Assembly: GCA_019426215.1 (NCBI GenBank)
Contig: CM033408.1
Span: 28,871,953 to 28,935,952 of the forward strand
Direction: 5' to 3'
From: Buddleja alternifolia
Taxonomy: Eukaryota > Streptophyta > Magnoliopsida > Lamiales > Scrophulariaceae
Length of the DNA stretch: 64,000 nt
The notes beneath the pieces were generated by a model. It was not told where the DNA came from. It made no database searches and saw only the letters and a program-made list of their open reading frames with translations. Of this stretch, positions 59,894 through 64,000 are shown in pieces. Made by a program: the position numbers and the translations under genes. Within the stretch, counting starts at the first letter, position 1; the number at the start of each line of letters is the position of its first letter.

Positions 59894-60044
59894 AATAGAT
59901 AGATACAGTGATGAAAAGAATTCAGGAGTGCCAAGTCAAGTCAAGTCAATAAAGGCGCCTTTGTTAAGGAGTTTGGATCATTAATGGTGTTAGAGGGAAA
60001 ATGTATGGGAAAATTAGGCGTAGTGGGAGTGGGAAGTTTCAAAA

Positions 60045-60883
60045 TTAGGCAAAATACAATTTATATTCCTGAATTATTCACTTTGTAATTTATATTGCTT
60101 AGATTCTTGAACTATTAAATATAATAAAATAATTCTTAAATTATCAAACGTAATAAAATTATCTCTCGACCTAAGGACGTATTTGGCTAATTGTTTAAAT
60201 TGATAAATAATATAATATGAATGTTATTTTTGAATATTATGTACTTTAAATATTTTTATATAATTTATTTTATTTTTAATATGGTAATTATTTAAAATAT
60301 ACTTTTTAAATTTTTTAAGAAGATTAAAAAGCTTAAAATGTAAAGTTAAATTCATAATTAGTATCAATTATCGATATAAATTTTTTACATAAATATTTTT
60401 TTTAGATAAAATTACAATTGATTCTTTTGCTCTAGAAGGCTAAGGACAATTAATTCAAAAAAATTAGTCAAACCTAAATGTTGGATTTTTTGGAAAGAAA
60501 AGTAGGTGAAATGAGCATTTTGGATTAAAAAAATTGTTTGGGTATAAAGTTTATTTTAAGGAGGTTAAAGTAAATTTTTCTAAGAAATTAGTAGAAAATT
60601 GGTGTATTATTTACTGCACAAAAGCGCGTAGAAAACGGTAACTTAATGGTTAAAAAATAGCAAAACTATAAGTACACAAACATCCATTTTTATTGAAAGC
60701 AAGTGAGGACAAAATAAGCAAAAGAATTCAATAACCACATTGTAATAGTCAAACTCAGTGCCATGTCATGACAAGCCAAGCACGTCCATCAAATCGAGAG
60801 ACTATTTTGTTACATTTGATAGTTTATATACCTTAATGAGACAAAGTGATAATTCAGAGGTACGATGTGTATTTTGCCCCAAA
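60045..60883. mobile_element. Non-autonomous element with TIRs of about 130 bases
   Basis: The left arm (AATTAGGCAAAATACAATTT ... GACCTAAGGACGTATTTGGC) and the right arm (GCACGTCCATCAAATCGAG ... GTGTATTTTGCCCCAAAATT) are inverted repeats with many substitutions. No coding interior. The words for loss of a stated quantity of TTTGCCCC and GTTACATTTGATAG recur in the 44881 fragment. Long TIRs suggest a MULE-like MITE. Confidence 0.72.
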
Positions 60884-62708
60884 ATTAATAAAGACACAAT
60901 AAATTTTAACTAATTAATGAGAAGGAATTGTTAAACTTTATAACTTAATAAAGCAACAATGTTATCAAAAAATCTCCTTTATATTACTTTTACCCATTTT
61001 TTTTCTTAAGAATGTCAATTTCTTCTTCCATAATTATTCAACGCTACTTAAAGTTTTATTATTAATCTTTTTATCATGTTCAATAATACTTTTTTATCGT
61101 ACTAGTTGAGAAAAATTGCAAGCAAGTCAAGAAAACTATATTTTATCCAAAAAGTTGACAAGTTTTTTCCCCTCTTTCTATGTCATGCAAATATTATTAA
61201 TTTTTTTGAGAAAATTAAGTTCAGGGCAATAAGAGATTGAAAAAAATTGTTAAACTTCATAAACTATTAAAATAACCATTTTATAACAAGATCTCATTTA
61301 TATAATTTTTCACCATTTTCTCTAAAAGAATGTCGATTTCTTGCTCAATATGTTTTCAGCACCACTTAAAATTTTATTATTAAAATACTTTTTGCGTTAG
61401 ATAATTGATTTTTGAACTTTTTACGGACAAACTTGTAAACTACTTGAAACTTTTTTATTTTATTTTACTTCCGTATCAAGCGACGCAATTGACAAAAGTG
61501 AGGTAACTCTTCAATGGAGCAATTGAGTGTTGTTATGGGATCAATTGCATTTTCATTCAATCGTCTTCTCTAATTTGTTTATAAATAATATCATTATCAA
61601 TGATTTAAAGGAATAAAACTCCACTATCCCATTTGTTAAGTACCAATACCGACCAAATTTTGAATATCATTTTATCTTTTTGTGTTCAAAAAGTATGAGG
61701 GAGTTGGAACCTCAAGAAATTTTAGATTTATTGATTCAGTAGGTAATTTGGTGTACAAAGTTAAAAAATTATTTCACAAGTCAACCCGACTGCGTGTAGC
61801 TACTAAAAGAATTCAACAATTTTCAAATTAGCTTATCTGCAGAACTCTTCTCCAAAACTTATTTAGACAACTAGTGTAATTAACCTTAATAATAAATTGC
61901 ATACAGAAGTTGCCATGCACGTAGAGTTCGGTCAATATATAACAAATCATGTTCAAACACATTCTTTTGCTCGATAAATTTTGAAACTCAACTCGATTAT
62001 AAAAACATGATAAATTATGCGCAGAAAATTCAATTTGCTTGAACTCAACTTGTGTTTGAATCGATTAAAGCTCGTTTGAGTTTAGTTTTGTAAACAATCA
62101 AGTCAAAACTCAAGATAATTTCTTGTAAAGCTCGATAATAATTTAAGCAAACTGAAATAATACCTCAAACAACCTACGTGTACTACCTACTCAAGGAAAA
62201 GAAACTTGTTCTCATACAAAACTTCCATGGAAAAGATGGAGAAGAATCCTGTTTGCATTTAACACCGTTGACTATTCAATACACAAAATGCTTACATTGT
62301 TGAAAAATAAAATTAAATTGGTGCTTCCACGGTGGATTTGACACCTAAAAGTAAAATTCATGACCTACCCAATATAGACATCCCTGCATCATAAAAATTC
62401 TCAGGAAATAATAAAAACTAAAACAATAACAAAACAGGAAATTTAGAAGGTCATGAAAAAAATGAAAACTATATACAAAGACGTAAAAAATCAATTGAAC
62501 ACATAAGACCTCCCTAACCTTATATTTGAGCCTTCGATTTTTAGTTAGAAAACACGTTAAGCAAAATATTGTCCTCACTGCAAACGACGTAACTTTGTGT
62601 TTGATCTGTTGCACCAGTGTCTCTTTTACCTTTCTTCATTAGACCCTCGAACCAAACAAGCCTAACAGTTTCAAGTACCTGCAAGATAATTGAACCACCC
62701 AAAAAATC
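60884..62708. other. AT-rich spacer downstream of the SERK exon
   Basis: No gene. Repeated AAATTGTTAAACTT and CACCATTTTTT words occur at about 60925-61000 and 61245-61320, suggesting a diverged local duplication. The 61940-62160 stretch, with CTCGATAA and AAGCTCG words, resembles decayed hAT-type MITE sequence. The right-hand 300 bases may include the 3' UTR of the kinase. Confidence 0.5.
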
Positions 62709-63026
62709 TCATCTCGGCCCAGATAATTCATCGGGTCGGATATTAGAAGTCGAGTCGGCAATTATCCAATCAATGTTAGGTTGAGGCATGTGATTAAACT
62801 CTTGACGGTACATTTCTTCCTTTTGCCACTCCTCCCATCTCTCATCCAAACCATCACCTTCAAGCATCCTCGCTACTTCAGACATCTTGGGACGTTCTGT
62901 TGGAGAGCTCTGTATGCAAAGTAGAGCTACTTGTATCAGCCGTTCAACCTCTTCATCAATGTAATTACCCTTGAGATCTGCATCAACTAATGTTTCCAAC
63001 TTTTTCTCCTTTAGAAACCCATTTAC
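62709..63026 (-). CDS. Last exon of a SERK/BAK1-like LRR receptor kinase
   Basis: After the acceptor GATCACAG (63027) the exon reads [20 protein letters not shown], then [20 protein letters not shown] and [20 protein letters not shown], the kinase C-lobe (subdomain XI, RPKM), and the tail [12 protein letters not shown] ... DWIIADST ... ELSGPR with a TGA stop. The EGDGL-ERW-EWQK string and the terminal SGPR are hallmarks of SERK family co-receptors in brassinosteroid and immune signalling. The remaining exons should lie to the right on this strand, but the next kilobase contains a repeat and a LINE-type ORF instead. Either the intron is long or this is an isolated exon. Confidence 0.88.
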   Translation of the reverse strand, partial: VNGFLKEKKLETLVDADLKGNYIDEEVERLIQVALLCIQSSPTERPKMSEVARMLEGDGLDERWEEWQKEEMYRQEFNHMPQPNIDWIIADSTSNIRPDELSGPR

Positions 63027-63174
63027 CTGTGATCATAAAATCAAATCTCAATGAACCAAACCGGAGTTGCAGTGTTTCGGAATTTTAACTTTTATTTTCA
63101 ATGTAGACTCGATAAGAAGCTTTCAGATTGAAAATTTCTAGTCTGAACTTAGTCCGGTCGAAATTACACTTGTC

Positions 63175-63246
63175 ATGTGATTGTTACTCCCAGTCTCCAA
63201 CATGCTATGTGATTGTTACTCCCAGTCTCCAACATGCTATGTGATT
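63175..63246 (+). repeat. 32-base tandem duplication in the SERK-like intron
   Basis: ATGTGATTGTTACTCCCAGT plus CTCCAACATGCT occurs at 63175-63206 and 63207-63238 without mismatch, then restarts (ATGTGATTGG). Confidence 0.92.
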
Positions 63247-63398
63247 GGTTGAGTTCAGACAAACCAATTCTGAGCTAAAATTCTCCATCATATACAAGCA
63301 ATATATAGTAGTAGAAAAAAAAATCCACCGCAAAAGGGGTTTTGCAGTTTTTCTCTCGGCGCATGCTAGCCAACTAACGTGCGCCACAAACCCTACCC

Positions 63399-64000
63399 AT
63401 GGCAAGAATGAAAGGCAAACGCATGGAGGAGATAACAACGAGTCCAATTGCACCAACTGCAGAGAAATGCTCTTCTCAGGCTACGAAAGAAGGAAATAGA
63501 AAGGAAGTTGAGGAAACTGGCACAAATGATGGGAAGGCAATTCCCCAAGGGTTTGATATTGAGAAATTAATGGCAAAGGAGGTGCAGGAAGCTAAGGAAA
63601 ATACTCACACACCACCACGTGAGAACCAGGTGGAGATTAGGCAAGCTGGAATACAAAATCCAATCGGAGAGAATCGCGAGAAAGTGCAACAGAAAGGACT
63701 GATATGTGTAAGAGCAATCGCGATGGAGGTTGGGGAACAAAATTGGAAACAATTCAGAGTGAAGGTGATGAAATTTGCCTCATAAGATACCATGTATAGC
63801 CAAAACTTGCATATTTGCACTATTCACTTGCTGCCAGTATCTTGGGCCAAGATATCCCAACTAAAGTGATGGTGGATTTTCTACAAGCACGATGGAAGGC
63901 ATGGTAATGTCGAGGGTTGTTAGACACGATGCGGGGTATTTCATACTGAGGTTTGAAACAGAAAAAGAAACGAAAGTTGCTCTACAGAGAGTTACACGAA
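63399..64000 (+). mobile_element. LINE-type retroelement ORF start (DUF4283-like), runs off the window
   Basis: A 128-codon Lys/Glu-rich ORF (63399-63785) ends in WKQFRVKVMKFAS. After a stop and a frame change the sequence continues with LGQDIPTKVMVDFLQARWKA and then RHDAGYFILRFETEKETKV. The pattern G-x-P-x3-V-x9-W then G-x-(F/Y)-x-(L/I)-x-F is that of the DUF4283 domain at the start of plant L1-type LINE ORFs. Stops at 63783 and about 63905 show it is a degenerate copy. The reverse transcriptase would lie beyond base 64000. Confidence 0.55.

Overview
The window looks like nuclear DNA of a flowering plant, probably a dicot. The evidence is a spliced plant-type diacylglycerol kinase gene, a SERK-type receptor-kinase last exon, plant GT-AG introns, and a dense load of plant transposons (Ty3/gypsy, Helitron, MULE/hAT-like, LINE) in AT-rich spacer. 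I cannot name the species from sequence alone. No tRNA, rRNA or CRISPR array was recognised.

Layout, left to right. (1) 1-770: a non-autonomous Mutator-like element with long inverted repeats that keeps a zinc-knuckle remnant. (2) 0.77-8.02 kb: AT-rich spacer with a hAT-type MITE (6071-6487). (3) 8026-20140: a complete but decayed Ty3/gypsy (Tat-like) LTR retrotransposon. It has both LTRs, an ACATG target duplication, gag-pro-RT-RNaseH-INT on the + strand, a spliced antisense gene before the 3' LTR, two intron-like insertions inside integrase, and a nested foreign solo LTR. (4) 21343 to about 36.5 kb: a Helitron read on the minus strand. It has a canonical 3' hairpin/CTAG end at 21343, a RepHel transposase with a 1102-codon uninterrupted main exon, an RPA70-like gene, and two F-box/LRR copies lying between RPA and the 3' terminus. 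(5) about 37.5-44.9 kb: a second, older Ty3/gypsy fragment without LTRs, with stops in pol and an antisense plant-mobile-domain-like gene. (6) 44.9-60.9 kb: a host DGK5-like diacylglycerol kinase gene on the minus strand (12 coding exons, 46317-57053), with MITE-like repeats in introns and flanks and a duplicated exon fragment on both sides. (7) 62.7-63.0 kb: the terminal exon of a SERK/BAK1-like kinase (minus strand). (8) 63.4-64.0 kb: the start of a LINE-type DUF4283 ORF running off the window.

How the parts relate. Within the Helitron, RepHel would supply HUH endonuclease and helicase activity, and the RPA-like protein single-strand DNA binding, for rolling-circle transposition. Within both retroelements, pol lies on + and a multi-exon gene lies antisense between pol and the 3' end. 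The DGK gene looks recently damaged: it has a GGDGI instead of GGDGT motif, and one exon is out of phase, which fits a 10-bp slippage deletion. The points most worth checking are the two intron-like insertions in the element-1 integrase (one flanked by a 21-bp duplication that supplies its 3' splice site), the F-box genes enclosed by the Helitron, the antisense genes, and the DGK lesion.
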